Program-made: the position numbers and the translations under genes
Source of the DNA: Streptomyces spiroverticillatus
Lineage (GTDB): Bacteria; Actinomycetota; Actinomycetes; Streptomycetales; Streptomycetaceae
Length of the DNA: 64,000 nucleotides
Direction: 5' to 3'
NCBI GenBank assembly: GCA_014650415.1
Contig: BMUX01000020.1
Location: forward strand, 59,820-123,819
The notes under the pieces: model-generated
The model's database searches: none
What the model saw: only the letters and a program-made list of their open reading frames with translations
Told to the model about the DNA's origin: nothing
Shown: one piece after another, positions 41,685-50,605 of the stretch
Layout of the letters: every line of letters begins with the position of its first letter
How positions within the stretch are numbered: the first letter of the stretch is position 1

Positions 41685-43298
41685 CTACCGGGTGCGGAAC
41701 TTCAGTGAAATCTCCCGCGACGCGTTCCCGTACGCGTCCACCGCCACCACCTTCGCCGTGTACCGGGTGCCCCAGGCGGCCTTCGGCAGCGGGATGTCCA
41801 GGGCGTTCGGCAGCGGCGCGTAGTAGTACTCGGCGAGCACCTTCGCGGAGACGGCCTTCGTGCCGGTCGCCTCGTCCGTCACGTCGACCCGGTAGTGGTG
41901 CACCATCTGGTCGTCCCGGGCCTGCGCGATCCGCAGAGCGGTCGCGCCCTTCGCGTCCCGTACCGCCGACAGCGGGTGGCGGCCGGTGAAGACCGGGGCG
42001 ACCTTGTTGCGGTTCGCCGCGGTGTACGTGAAGTTGTCCTTGATCTCCTGCGCGGTGCGGCCCTTGAGCCGCAGCGTCCAGGACTTCCCGCTGAGCGTGC
42101 CCGCGCTCGCGTACGGCGGCTGCCAGTCCGAGGACCACGTGCCGCCGGTGTAGATGTCGTGCCGGTCGGCGGCCATGTTCACGCGCGCGATCTCGGTGCG
42201 GTCCTTGTACACCTCGACGAACAGGGCCTGCGAGGTCGGCGCCTCGAAGCGGCTCGCGAGCCCCTCCTCGGTGACCGCCTGGTAGCCGTGGTCCATCTCC
42301 ACGTAGCTCATCGACCCGTCGTTGACGGCCGTGAAGTCCTTCTGGTGCACCGACCGGTCGTCGTTGAGGTTCAGGTGCGAGTGCCCGGAGAAGAACACGG
42401 CCTGCGGGAAGGCGCTCAGGTCGGCGGTCAGCTTCGGGTTGGAGGCCTGCTGGCCGTCCATCACGGTGTTCGGCGCAGGCCGGTGGCCCTGGACCAGGAC
42501 GGGCGTGTGCGGGCTCTTCGCGGTCAGCTCCGCCATCCGCCGCTTGAGCCAACTCTGCTGTTCCGCACTGGAGTTGTACGTCTCGGTGTTCAGCGTGAGC
42601 AGCGGCACCCCGTTGACCGACGACTCGTAGAAGCCGCCGCCCGCGTCAGGGAACCAGGACTTCGGGTAGTGGGCGCGGATCTGGGCCAGGGAGTCGTCGT
42701 GGTTGCCGTTGGAGAGCAGGACCTGGGTGGTGGTCATGCCCTTGCGCTTGAGGTTCTCCTGGAAGATGTCGGCGACGATTTTGTGGTCGGGGCCCTTGCC
42801 GTCGCCGTTGTCGTTGATCATGTCGCCGTTGGAGAGGATCGCGTCCGGCTTCGGGAAGACGGAGCCGATGGTGTCGAAGAAGCTCGCCCACTTCTTGGTG
42901 TTCTTCGCGTAGTCGCCGATGTGCACGTCCGACATGACGACGACGCGGGCGAGCGGCTTCTCGGTGCCCTTGATCAGATAGCCGTGCGACACCGGGATGC
43001 TGGTCCGCGCGCCCTTGAAGGCGACGGCGGTGACGTTGGTGTCCTTGGTGATCCGCACCGGCAGGCCGGGCACGTACAGGCGGCTGCCGCGCGTCGGCGT
43101 CGTCCCGTCCAGCGTGTACCGCACGACCGCGCCGCGCTCCGCCCGGAAGGTGAGCGGGACCGCGCCCTCGTAACGGCCTCCCGGCTTGACGAGGGTGGGC
43201 GGGGCGAGGGGGTCGGCCGCCGTGGCCGAGGGGGTGATCGCGGTCGGCGCGAGGAGTGCGGCCGATGCGGTGGCGATCACGAGCGGGGCGAATCTCAT
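41685..43298 (-). CDS. Secreted metallophosphoesterase with an N-terminal Ig-like (chitobiase C-terminal-type) domain
   Basis: 537 residues from the ATG at 43298. The signal peptide is MRFAPLVIATASAALLAPTAITPSATA. Residues 30-115 match the chitobiase/hexosaminidase C-terminal Ig-like fold (LTFRAERGAVVRYTLDGTTPTRGSRLYV..VTAVAFKGARTS). The calcineurin-type core has all metal motifs: VVVMSDVHIGDY, DAILSNGDMINDNGDG, LLSNGNHDD, VLVQGHRPAP and FFSGHSHLNLNDD. A C-terminal Ig-like domain follows (LNALDIPLPKAAWGTRYTAKVVAVDAYGNAS). It is extracellular, with an unknown phospho-substrate, and lies near a phospholipase C gene, both suited to phosphate scavenging. Confidence 0.87.
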   Translation of the reverse strand: MRFAPLVIATASAALLAPTAITPSATAADPLAPPTLVKPGGRYEGAVPLTFRAERGAVVRYTLDGTTPTRGSRLYVPGLPVRITKDTNVTAVAFKGARTSIPVSHGYLIKGTEKPLARVVVMSDVHIGDYAKNTKKWASFFDTIGSVFPKPDAILSNGDMINDNGDGKGPDHKIVADIFQENLKRKGMTTTQVLLSNGNHDDSLAQIRAHYPKSWFPDAGGGFYESSVNGVPLLTLNTETYNSSAEQQSWLKRRMAELTAKSPHTPVLVQGHRPAPNTVMDGQQASNPKLTADLSAFPQAVFFSGHSHLNLNDDRSVHQKDFTAVNDGSMSYVEMDHGYQAVTEEGLASRFEAPTSQALFVEVYKDRTEIARVNMAADRHDIYTGGTWSSDWQPPYASAGTLSGKSWTLRLKGRTAQEIKDNFTYTAANRNKVAPVFTGRHPLSAVRDAKGATALRIAQARDDQMVHHYRVDVTDEATGTKAVSAKVLAEYYYAPLPNALDIPLPKAAWGTRYTAKVVAVDAYGNASREISLKFRTR

Positions 43299-43368
43299 GG
43301 GGGCTGCCTTGTCTGTCGTCGGGTGGATGTGCGTGACGCTAAGGGGCAAGATCCAGTCGCCGGGGCGC

Positions 43369-43401
43369 AATGAGTAACGCATACATGGCAGGTGCATGAA
43401 C
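43369..43401 (-). promoter_or_regulatory. Possible degenerate PHO-box-like region
   Basis: On the minus strand, GTTCATGCACC is followed by TGCCATGTATG and CGTTACTCATT, three 11-bp units beginning 71 bp before the metallophosphoesterase start. Only the first starts with GTTCA. Weak match. Confidence 0.25.
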
Positions 43402-43547
43402 ACCCCGCCGCGGCCTGCCGGAGTGCCCCACCCGGCCGGGCCCCGCACCCCGCCGCGCTGCGTGCGCTCAGCCGCATGGGGCCCGTGCCGCCCCACCCCC
43501 CGAGGAATTCGCTGGCGGCAAGCCCCGCCCCGTGTTCCAGTACGCCC

Positions 43548-44327
43548 ATGAACCTCGACGCAGTACGCGAACTCTTCGACACCGAGATGCGCCGCAACGC
43601 CGGCGAGCGCCTCGGCCCCGACTTCGGGCACGTCGTCCGGCACACCGGCGGCGCACAGGGCTGGAACGCGGTCCTGTGGTCCGACCTCACCGAGGACACC
43701 GCGGACGCGGCCGTCGCCGAGCAGGTCCGGCACTTCACCGCCCTCGGCCTGGACTTCGAGTGGAAGCACTACTCCCACGACCGCCCCGAGGACCTCCCGC
43801 AGCGCCTCCTCGCCGCCGGGTTCGTCCCCGAGGGCCCGGAGGCGGTGATGGTCGGCGAGGCGGCCGGACTCGCCACGGACCCGGTGCTCCCCGACGGGGT
43901 GCGGCTCCTCGAGGTCACCGACAAGACGGGCATCGACCTGATGGTCAGGGCCCACGAGCTGGCCTTCGGCGAGGACTCCTCGCGCCTCGGCCACCAGATC
44001 CTGGCCCGCCTCACCGAGGCCCCCGACACCCTCTCGGTGATCGTCGCGATGGTCGGCGACGAACCGGTCAGTGCCGCCCGCGCCGAATTCGACCCGGGCA
44101 CCCAGTTCGCCACCCTGTGGGGCGGCGGCACCGCGCCCGAGTGGCGCGGCAAGGGCATCTACCGCGCCCTCGTCGCCCACCGGGCCCGCACCGCCACCGC
44201 CCGCGGCTACCGCTACGTCCAGTCGGACGCCGTGCTGGACACCAGCCGCCCGATCCTCCAGCGGCTCGGCTTCGCCCAGCTCAGCATCACGACTCCGTAC
44301 AACTACAGCCCCACGCAGGGCAGTTAG
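43548..44327 (+). CDS. GNAT family N-acetyltransferase
   Basis: 259 residues from the ATG at 43548. The first 110 residues form a divergent, possibly degenerate GNAT half (LFDTEMRRNAGERLGPDFGHVVRHTGG). The second half is a clear GNAT: VRLLEVTDKTGIDLMVRAHELAFGEDSS, LSVIVAMVGDEPVSAARAEFDPGTQFATLWGGGTAPEWRGKGIYRALVAHRARTATARGYRYVQSDAVLDTSRPILQRLGF, with the Q/RxxGxG/A acetyl-CoA loop as WRGKGIY. Substrate unknown. It is convergent with, and overlaps by 4 bp, the phospholipase gene. Confidence 0.85.
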   Translation: MNLDAVRELFDTEMRRNAGERLGPDFGHVVRHTGGAQGWNAVLWSDLTEDTADAAVAEQVRHFTALGLDFEWKHYSHDRPEDLPQRLLAAGFVPEGPEAVMVGEAAGLATDPVLPDGVRLLEVTDKTGIDLMVRAHELAFGEDSSRLGHQILARLTEAPDTLSVIVAMVGDEPVSAARAEFDPGTQFATLWGGGTAPEWRGKGIYRALVAHRARTATARGYRYVQSDAVLDTSRPILQRLGFAQLSITTPYNYSPTQGS

Positions 44328-46411
44328 GCCGTGGCGATGGCCGGGTCACTCACCCCGGCCCGGCCCGTCTCCACGTGCCCGGCGAGCCTGCGCAGGAAGG
44401 CGGCGTCCGTGCCCGACGTCACCGTGAGGTCGTACCAGCGCTTTCCGCCCTGCACCTCCACCGTCCGCTCGACACGGCCCCCGGCGGGCACCGTGAACGA
44501 AGTCCGCGTCCCGCCGTAGGAGTTGACGACCGTCAGGCGGCAGGCCGCCGTGCCCGCGTTCGTCGCGGTCAGCAGGAGCCGCCCGCCGCCGTCCGCGCTG
44601 TGCCGGACCGTGACCTCCGGGCCGGCCGTGGCATTCGTACCGCGGAAGGTGCGCAGGAAGCCGTTCGGGCCGAAGACCGAAAGGTCGTAACTCCCCTTGG
44701 AATACTTGGCGTTCCAGGTGTCGGCCACCGCCTTGCCCGCCTCCGCCGTGTACGTCCACGGCCCGTCGGTGCGGTTGCCCGACGTCACGTGGAAGCCCGC
44801 CCCGGCCGAGGGTCCGCCGCTCATCGTCAGCGTGAACTTGCCCGCCGCCGCGTCCACCGCCCCGTCCACGTACGGCGCGTACCGCAGCGGACGCGAGGGC
44901 CGGGACCCGCGCTCCTGCTTGGGCAGCGCGCCCGCCGCCGGGGGCTTGGGCACGTAGCTGTCGTGCCGCTGCTTGTCCGGCGGCTCGTACGCGTCGGTGC
45001 CGGGCAGCGACGCCGGGTCGGTGTCGTGCAGCCGGAAGTCGAACGCCGAGGTCAGGTCGCCGCACACCGCCCTGCGCCACGGCGAGATGTTCGGCTCGCT
45101 CACCCCGAAGCGCTTCTCCATGAAGCGGATCACCGAGGTGTGGTCGAAGGTCTCCGAGCACACGTAACCACCGGTGCTCCACGGCGAGACCACGAGCATC
45201 GGAACCCGCTGTCCGAGCCCGTACGTGCCCGCCCCGTACCCGATGTTGCCGCCGAAGTAGTCCAGCGTCGTGTCGACCGTCGACTTGCCCTGCGCGGCCG
45301 AGGACGGCGGGTACGGCGGTACGACGTGGTCGAAGTAGCCGTCGTTCTCGTCGTACGTGATGAACAGCGCGGTCTTCGCCCACACCTCGGGGTTGGACGT
45401 CAGCGCGTCCAGCACCTTCGAGACGTACCAAGCACCGTAATTCGCGGGCCAGTTGGGGTGCTCGCTGAAGGCCTCCGGGGCCGCGATCCAGGAGATCTGC
45501 GGCAGCTTCCCCGCCTTCACGTCGGCGGTCAGCAGGTCGAAGTAGCCGTCGCCGTTCTTGACGTTCGTGCCCGTGCGGGCCTTGTCGAAGAGCGGGTCGC
45601 CGGGCTTGGCGTTGCGGTACTTGTTGAAGTACAGCAGCGAGTTGTCGCCGTAGTTGCCCCGGTAGGCGTCGTCGATCCAGCCCCACTTGCCCTTCGCGTC
45701 CAGGCCGTCGCCGATGTCCTGGTAGATCTTCCAGGAGACCCCGGCCTTCTCCAGTCGCTCGGGGTACGTCGTCCAGTCGTACCCCGCCTCCTCGTTGCCC
45801 AGCACCGGGCCGCCGCCCTTGCCGTCGTTGCCGACGTGCCCCGACCACAGGTAGTAGCGGTTAGGGTCGGTGGCCCCGATGAACGAGCAGTGGTAGGCGT
45901 CGCACACGGTGAACGCGTCGGCGAGCGCGTAGTGGAAGGGGATGTCCTGCCGGGTCAGATGGGCCATCGTGCCGGCCGACTTCGCGGGTATCCACCGGTC
46001 GTACGAGCCGTTGTTGAACGCCCGGTGACCGCCCGCCCAGTCGTGGTTGAGCCCGGCGATGAACTGCATCCCGAGGTCGTCGGCGTCCGGGTGGTACGGC
46101 AGGACCTCCTTGGCCCCGTCCGGCTGGTGGAAGACCGACTTCAGCCCGTGCGGCACGACCGGGCGCGGGTCGCCGAAGCCCCGTACGCCCTTCATCGCAC
46201 CGAAGTAGTGGTCGAAGGACCGGTTCTCCTGCATGAGCACCACGATGTGCTCGATGTCCTTGATGCTGCCGGTGCGCCGGGCGGCCGGAATGGCGGCGGC
46301 CCGGTCGATGCTGCCGGACAGTGCGGCGAAACCGGCGGTGGCGCCCGCGATCTGGAGGAAGCGGCGGCGGTTCACCGCGGCGGACGAGGGGACTTCAGGC
46401 ACTTCGGACAT
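44324..46411 (-). CDS. Tat-exported phosphocholine-type phospholipase C
   Basis: 695 residues. The twin-arginine signal is NRRRFLQIAGATAGFAALSG. The phosphoesterase core begins IEHIVVLMQENRSFDHYFGAMKGVRGFGDPRP, with AGGHRAFNNGSYDRWIPAK, FLITYDENDGYFDHVVPPYPPS and GLGQRVPMLVVSPWSTGGYVCSETFDHTSVIRFMEKRFGV: the non-haemolytic PLC/acid phosphatase family (PF04185). Two C-terminal DUF756-like beta domains (residues 500-690) complete the standard architecture. It hydrolyses phosphatidylcholine-type lipids outside the cell. It diverges from the P450. Confidence 0.93.
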   Translation of the reverse strand: MSEVPEVPSSAAVNRRRFLQIAGATAGFAALSGSIDRAAAIPAARRTGSIKDIEHIVVLMQENRSFDHYFGAMKGVRGFGDPRPVVPHGLKSVFHQPDGAKEVLPYHPDADDLGMQFIAGLNHDWAGGHRAFNNGSYDRWIPAKSAGTMAHLTRQDIPFHYALADAFTVCDAYHCSFIGATDPNRYYLWSGHVGNDGKGGGPVLGNEEAGYDWTTYPERLEKAGVSWKIYQDIGDGLDAKGKWGWIDDAYRGNYGDNSLLYFNKYRNAKPGDPLFDKARTGTNVKNGDGYFDLLTADVKAGKLPQISWIAAPEAFSEHPNWPANYGAWYVSKVLDALTSNPEVWAKTALFITYDENDGYFDHVVPPYPPSSAAQGKSTVDTTLDYFGGNIGYGAGTYGLGQRVPMLVVSPWSTGGYVCSETFDHTSVIRFMEKRFGVSEPNISPWRRAVCGDLTSAFDFRLHDTDPASLPGTDAYEPPDKQRHDSYVPKPPAAGALPKQERGSRPSRPLRYAPYVDGAVDAAAGKFTLTMSGGPSAGAGFHVTSGNRTDGPWTYTAEAGKAVADTWNAKYSKGSYDLSVFGPNGFLRTFRGTNATAGPEVTVRHSADGGGRLLLTATNAGTAACRLTVVNSYGGTRTSFTVPAGGRVERTVEVQGGKRWYDLTVTSGTDAAFLRRLAGHVETGRAGVSDPAIATA

Positions 46412-46627
46412 GGGTGGGTGACCTCATCGTGGGGGAACAGAAGCAAACGGAATGCTGCAAGAGCGATCAGCAAAAGGGAAGGGGGTGACACGAGGGACCG
46501 AGGTGACAAGACCCTCTGGAACGGGGGGTTCCGGGCCTGGTGGATGATCAATAACCTGGGGCGGCACGCCCCTTGCCGTATCGACACCCCCAACCGCAGC
46601 CGCCCCCGCCGCCGAAGGAGCCCTCCC

Positions 46628-47869
46628 GTGACCGCAGTCGACGCGACCCCCGACGTCCCCGAGATCCCCGACATCCTCTCGCCCGAGTTCGCCGCCGACC
46701 CCTACCCCGTGTACCGCGCCATGCGCGAGCACGCGCCGCTGGTCTGGCACGAGCCCATGCAGAGCTGGATAGTCTCCCGCTACGAGGACGTGGAGCGGAT
46801 CTTCAAGGACAAGGAGGGCCAGTTCACCACCGACAACTACGACTGGCAGATCGAGCCGGTCCACGGAAAGACGATCCTCCAGCTCAGCGGCCGTGAGCAC
46901 TCGGTGCGCCGCGCCCTGGTCGCCCCCGCCTTCCGCGGCAAGGAGCTCCAGGAGACCTTCGTGCCGGTCATCGAACGCAACGCGCGTGAACTGATCGACT
47001 CCTTCCGGGAAACGGGCGAGGTCGACCTGGTGGACGCCTTCGCCACCCGCTTCCCCGTCAACGTCATCGCCGACATGCTCGGCCTCGACAAGGCCGACCA
47101 CGCCAAGTTCCACGGCTGGTACACCAGCGTCATCGCCTTCCTCGGCAACCTGGCGGGCGACCCCGAGATCGCCGCGGCGGGCGAGCGCACCCGCGTCGAG
47201 TTCGCCGAGTACATGATCCCGATCATCCAGGAGCGCCGGAACAACCTCGGCGACGACCTGCTGTCCTCCCTGTGCGCAGCCGAGGTCGACGGCGTCCGCA
47301 TGAGCGACGAGGACATCAAGGCCTTCTGCAGCCTGCTCCTCGCGGCGGGCGGCGAGACCACCGACAAGGCGATAGCCGCGATCTTCGCCAACCTCCTCGC
47401 CCACCCCGATCAGTTGGCGGCAGTCCAGAAGGACCGCACCCTGATCGACCGCGCCTTCGCGGAGACCCTCCGCTACACCCCGCCGGTCCACATGATCATG
47501 CGTCAGACCGCCGTCGACGTGGAGGTCACCGGCGGCACCATCCCGGCCGGAGCCACCGTCACCTGCCTCATCGGCTCCGCCAACCGCGACGAGCGCCGCT
47601 ACGCCGACCCCGACACCTTCGACCTCTTCCGCGAGGACCTGAACGCCACCAACGCGTTCTCCGCCGCCGCCGACCACCTGGCCTTCGCGCTCGGCCGCCA
47701 CTTCTGCGTCGGCGCACTGCTCGCCCGCGCCGAGATCCAGATAGGCGTCGGCCGGCTCCTGGACGCCATGCCCGACGTCCGCCTCAAGGAGGGCGCGGTG
47801 ACCGCCGAGAAGGGCGTGTTCACGCGCGGCCCGGAGTCGGTGCCGGTCGTCTTCACGCCCGTACGGTAA
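46628..47869 (+). CDS. Cytochrome P450
   Basis: 413 residues from a GTG with GAAGGAG 7 bp upstream. Bacterial class I build: I-helix LLLAAGGETTDKAIAAI, K-helix ExxR in FAETLRYTPPVHMIMR, and haem loop FALGRHFCVGALLARAEIQIGV (Cys360). Hydroxylation substrate unknown. It is convergent with the conservon P450, sharing a terminator at 47878-47908. In Streptomyces a second, normal P450 next to a conservon is a recurrent arrangement. No ferredoxin gene is adjacent. Confidence 0.92.
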   Translation: MTAVDATPDVPEIPDILSPEFAADPYPVYRAMREHAPLVWHEPMQSWIVSRYEDVERIFKDKEGQFTTDNYDWQIEPVHGKTILQLSGREHSVRRALVAPAFRGKELQETFVPVIERNARELIDSFRETGEVDLVDAFATRFPVNVIADMLGLDKADHAKFHGWYTSVIAFLGNLAGDPEIAAAGERTRVEFAEYMIPIIQERRNNLGDDLLSSLCAAEVDGVRMSDEDIKAFCSLLLAAGGETTDKAIAAIFANLLAHPDQLAAVQKDRTLIDRAFAETLRYTPPVHMIMRQTAVDVEVTGGTIPAGATVTCLIGSANRDERRYADPDTFDLFREDLNATNAFSAAADHLAFALGRHFCVGALLARAEIQIGVGRLLDAMPDVRLKEGAVTAEKGVFTRGPESVPVVFTPVR

Positions 47870-47877
47870 AGACTTCG

Positions 47878-47908
47878 GCGGCCGGGGGAGGGGCGGGCCC
47901 CCGGCCGC
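47878..47908. terminator. Bidirectional hairpin between two P450 genes
   Basis: GCGGCCGGGGG / CCCCCGGCCGC, an 11-bp perfect stem with a 9-nt loop, 9 bp after the plus-strand stop and 8 bp from the minus-strand stop. Confidence 0.75.
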
Positions 47909-47915
47909 ACAGGCA

Positions 47916-49157
47916 CTACCTGGCCACCGGAGTGAACGACACCGGAAGCGCCGTCAGCCCCCGCATCCAGATCGAAGGACGCCAGGTCAGCGACGCGGCC
48001 GGAACCGACAGCATCACGTCCGGCAGCCGCTCGAGCAGCGTCTCGATCGCCGTGCGCGCCATCACGTCCGCCAACTGCGGCGCGGGATAAGGGCATCGGT
48101 GCTCGCCGTTGCTGAACGACAGGTGCGCCGAGTTCCCCTCCGCGCCCACATGCCCCTGCGGCCATATCTGCGGATCGGTGTTGGCCGCCGCGAGACCCAG
48201 CACCAGGCAGTCGCCCGCCCGGATCCTGCGCCCGCCGAGCGTTGTGTCGCGCACCGCCCACCGGCCGATGAAGTTCTGCGTCGGGGTGTCCCGCCACAGG
48301 ATCTCCGTCAGCGCCTCGCCCACCGAAAGACGCCCGCCCGACACGTTCAGCGCGAACCGGTCGTCGGTGAGCAGCAGCCGCAGCGTGTTGCAGATCCAGT
48401 TCGCCGTCGGCTGCTGGGCCGCCGCGATGATCGAGATCAGATCCTGCACGATCTCCTCGTCCGCGAGCCCCGCCGGATGATGCAGCATCCGCGAGGTCAC
48501 GTCCGGCCCGGGGGCCGCCCGCTTGTCCTTCACCAGCTGCTGGATGCGCTCCTGCACCCGTACGTACGCGGCAACCGGATCGTCGCCCTCCGCCGCGTCC
48601 AGCGACACCCGCAGATCGTGCACGAGATCGGTCGTGTCCAGGGACCCGGCGGGCATCCCGCACATCTGCACCGCCGCCCGCATCGGCAGCGCATGCGCGT
48701 ACGCGGACATCAATTCGGCCTGCCCGCTGCCCTCGAACGCGTCGATCAGCTCGTCCGCGATCAGCCGGCAGTCGTGCCCCAGCTCGAACTGGTCCACCGC
48801 CTCCAGCGCCTCACTGATCACCCCGGCCCGCCGCTCGTGCTCCGCACCCTCGGTGAACAGCACCGACGGCTGATAGCCGACGAACGGCAGCAGCGGCCAG
48901 TCCGCCGGAATGTTCGGCCACTGGTTCCAGCGCCGCGAGTCCCGCGCGAACAGCTCGTCGTGCGCGGTGACGTAACTGACCTCCGGATACCCGAGCACCA
49001 GCCACGCCGGAACGTCCCCGTCCAGGAGTACGGGCGCCACCGTGCCGTGCTCCCGGCGCAGCCCCCGGTACAGCTCCGCGGGGGTCTGCTGGTACTGGAG
49101 CCCGCCGAGCCGCACGGCCTCGGTGCGGGCGGGGCAGCCTTCGATACCGCTGCTCAT
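47916..49157 (-). CDS. cvnE: Conservon cytochrome P450, CYP157-type (ExxW in K-helix)
   Basis: 413 residues; the ATG overlaps the cvnD stop (ATGA). P450 fold with haem Cys355 in FSNGEHRCPYPAPQLADVMA. The I-helix reads IIAAAQQPTANWICN instead of AGxET. The K-helix motif is E285-I-L-W288 (ALTEILWRDTPTQNF), so the usual ExxR Arg is Trp. This is the published hallmark of the CYP157 family found at conservons of S. coelicolor. Whether such proteins catalyse oxidation or act as structural/signalling haem proteins is unsettled. It is the fifth gene of the operon. Confidence 0.9.
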   Translation of the reverse strand: MSSGIEGCPARTEAVRLGGLQYQQTPAELYRGLRREHGTVAPVLLDGDVPAWLVLGYPEVSYVTAHDELFARDSRRWNQWPNIPADWPLLPFVGYQPSVLFTEGAEHERRAGVISEALEAVDQFELGHDCRLIADELIDAFEGSGQAELMSAYAHALPMRAAVQMCGMPAGSLDTTDLVHDLRVSLDAAEGDDPVAAYVRVQERIQQLVKDKRAAPGPDVTSRMLHHPAGLADEEIVQDLISIIAAAQQPTANWICNTLRLLLTDDRFALNVSGGRLSVGEALTEILWRDTPTQNFIGRWAVRDTTLGGRRIRAGDCLVLGLAAANTDPQIWPQGHVGAEGNSAHLSFSNGEHRCPYPAPQLADVMARTAIETLLERLPDVMLSVPAASLTWRPSIWMRGLTALPVSFTPVAR

Positions 49158-49783
49158 GAGGTCAACTCCCGTGCCAGGGCCAGGCGGTAGAGATGGTCGA
49201 CGAGCGTCGTCAGCACGGCCTTGCCCGAGGACCGCACCCGCGCGTCGCAGGAGATCATGGGGACGGTCTCCGAGAGGGCGAGCGCCTGCCGGATCTCCTC
49301 CAGCGAGAAGTGCGCCCCGTCGTCGAACCGGTTCACCGCCACGATGAACGGCGTCCGGTGGTGTTCGAGCCGGTCGATGGCGTACCAGGAGTCCGCCATC
49401 CGCCGGGTGTCCACCAGCACCACCGCGCCCAGCGTCCCCGCGAACAGCCGGTCCCACAGGAACCAGAACCGCTCCTGCCCCGGCGCCCCGAACAGATACA
49501 GCACCATCTGCTCGTTGAGCGTGATCCGCCCGAAGTCGAAGGCGACCGTGGTCGTCGTCTTGTCCGAGGTCAGCGACAGGTCGTCGACGCCCGCCCCCGC
49601 CTGCGTCATGTGCTCCTCGGTGTTCAGCGGCCGGATCTCGCTGACCGACTTCACCAGCGTCGTCTTGCCGACGCCGAACCCGCCGACGATCACGATCTTC
49701 AGCCCGGTGTCGGCGGCATCGCCCAGCGGCGTGCGCTCCGGCGCTTCCTCGGAGATTGCGGAGTCAGAGATTGCGGAGTCCAT
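49154..49783 (-). CDS. cvnD: Conservon GTPase CvnD
   Basis: 209 residues. P-loop IVIVGGFGVGKTTLVKSVSEI, switch region TTTTVAFDFGRITLN, and LYLFGAPGQERFWFLWDRLFAGTLGAVVLVDTRRMADSWYAIDRLEHH with NRFDD as the base-recognition motif (N-x-x-D). A Ras/MglA-like small GTPase. It overlaps cvnC by 20 bp and cvnE by 4 bp. In S. coelicolor cvn9 the CvnA-D proteins form a membrane complex that resembles a eukaryotic G-protein-coupled system. Confidence 0.93.
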   Translation of the reverse strand: MDSAISDSAISEEAPERTPLGDAADTGLKIVIVGGFGVGKTTLVKSVSEIRPLNTEEHMTQAGAGVDDLSLTSDKTTTTVAFDFGRITLNEQMVLYLFGAPGQERFWFLWDRLFAGTLGAVVLVDTRRMADSWYAIDRLEHHRTPFIVAVNRFDDGAHFSLEEIRQALALSETVPMISCDARVRSSGKAVLTTLVDHLYRLALARELTS

Positions 49784-50123
49784 GGAGCACCCCCAACAGC
49801 AGTTCGGACTCGGGGAGTTGGGAGACGGATGCCGCCGCGCGGGGGCGGCGGGCGGTGATCGACCCGGCGGACAGGAGATCCTCCAGCAGGATGCGTACGA
49901 CCGTGATCGGCAGCCCCAGATGGGCGGCGATCTCGACGACGGCGGCGGGATGGCGGCAGAGTTCGAGGATGCGGACGTGCTCCGACGGCATGCCGGGCGC
50001 CGGTTCCCGCTCGCTGACCACCAGGGTGACCAGGTCGAAGACCAGACCGTCGGGCTCCGAACGGCCGCCGGTGACGGTGTAGAGGCGGTCCGGGGAACCG
50101 GTGTCGACGGGCGGCCGGCTCAT
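49764..50123 (-). CDS. cvnC: Conservon DUF742 protein CvnC
   Basis: 119 residues of the DUF742 type: PDRLYTVTGGRSEPDGLVFDLVTLVVSEREPAPGMPSEHVRILELCRHPAAVVEIAAHLGLPITVVRILLEDLLSAGSITARRP, a winged-helix-like domain with the conserved HLGLP.VVRVLL.DL..G. It overlaps cvnB by 4 bp and cvnD by 20 bp. It links the sensor and GTPase in the conservon complex. Confidence 0.92.
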   Translation of the reverse strand: MSRPPVDTGSPDRLYTVTGGRSEPDGLVFDLVTLVVSEREPAPGMPSEHVRILELCRHPAAVVEIAAHLGLPITVVRILLEDLLSAGSITARRPRAAASVSQLPESELLLGVLHGLRNL

Positions 50124-50548
50124 GACCGGCTGCCGTCGGGGGACGGTTGACGCGGATCCGCCCGCAGATGGTCGCCGATCTGCTCGACCAGCTCGCTCAT
50201 GTGGTGCCCGATCATCCCCGGATCCGCCCCGGCCGCCGCCACCACCGCGAGGTGGGCGCCCTGCCCGGCCTCCACGATCAGCAGCAGCCCGCCGGGGAAC
50301 TCCGTCATCAGGTGCATCACCCCGCCCGACCCGTCGCCGAACTCGACGGACGCGCCGTGCGCGAGCGACTGCATGCCCGACGCGATCGCCGAGAGCTGGT
50401 CCGCCTGGTCGAGCGTGAGATGACTGCTGCGGCAGAGCTTCAGCCCGTCGCGGGAGAGCACGAGGGCGTGGCGGGAGCCGGGGGTGCGCTCCAGGAGGTT
50501 GTCCAGGAGCCAGGTGAGGCTGTTGTCAGTGGTCTGCACGGTGGTCAT
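50120..50548 (-). CDS. cvnB: Conservon roadblock/LC7 protein CvnB
   Basis: 142 residues from the ATG at 50548 (an ATG at 50581 would add 11 residues). Roadblock fold: LTWLLDNLLERTPGSRHALVLSRDGLKLCRSSHLTLDQADQLSAIASGMQSLAHGASVEFGDGSGGVMHLMTEFPGGLLLIVEAGQGAHLAVVAAAGADPGMIGHHMSELVEQIGDHL. By analogy with MglB it may act as the GAP-like partner of CvnD. A 57-bp gap separates it from cvnA. Confidence 0.93.
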   Translation of the reverse strand: MTTVQTTDNSLTWLLDNLLERTPGSRHALVLSRDGLKLCRSSHLTLDQADQLSAIASGMQSLAHGASVEFGDGSGGVMHLMTEFPGGLLLIVEAGQGAHLAVVAAAGADPGMIGHHMSELVEQIGDHLRADPRQPSPDGSRS

Positions 50549-50605
50549 GGGCCGCCGGGGAAGGGCGGCCCGTGCCTCCAATCGGGGGGAGAGGTGGAGA
50601 GGGGA

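Noticed and set aside
43532..46600. A long plus-strand frame across the GNAT and phospholipase region, continuous with the P450
   Set aside because: Composition is Arg/Pro/Gly-rich shadow; the P450 has its own RBS and GTG start at 46628.
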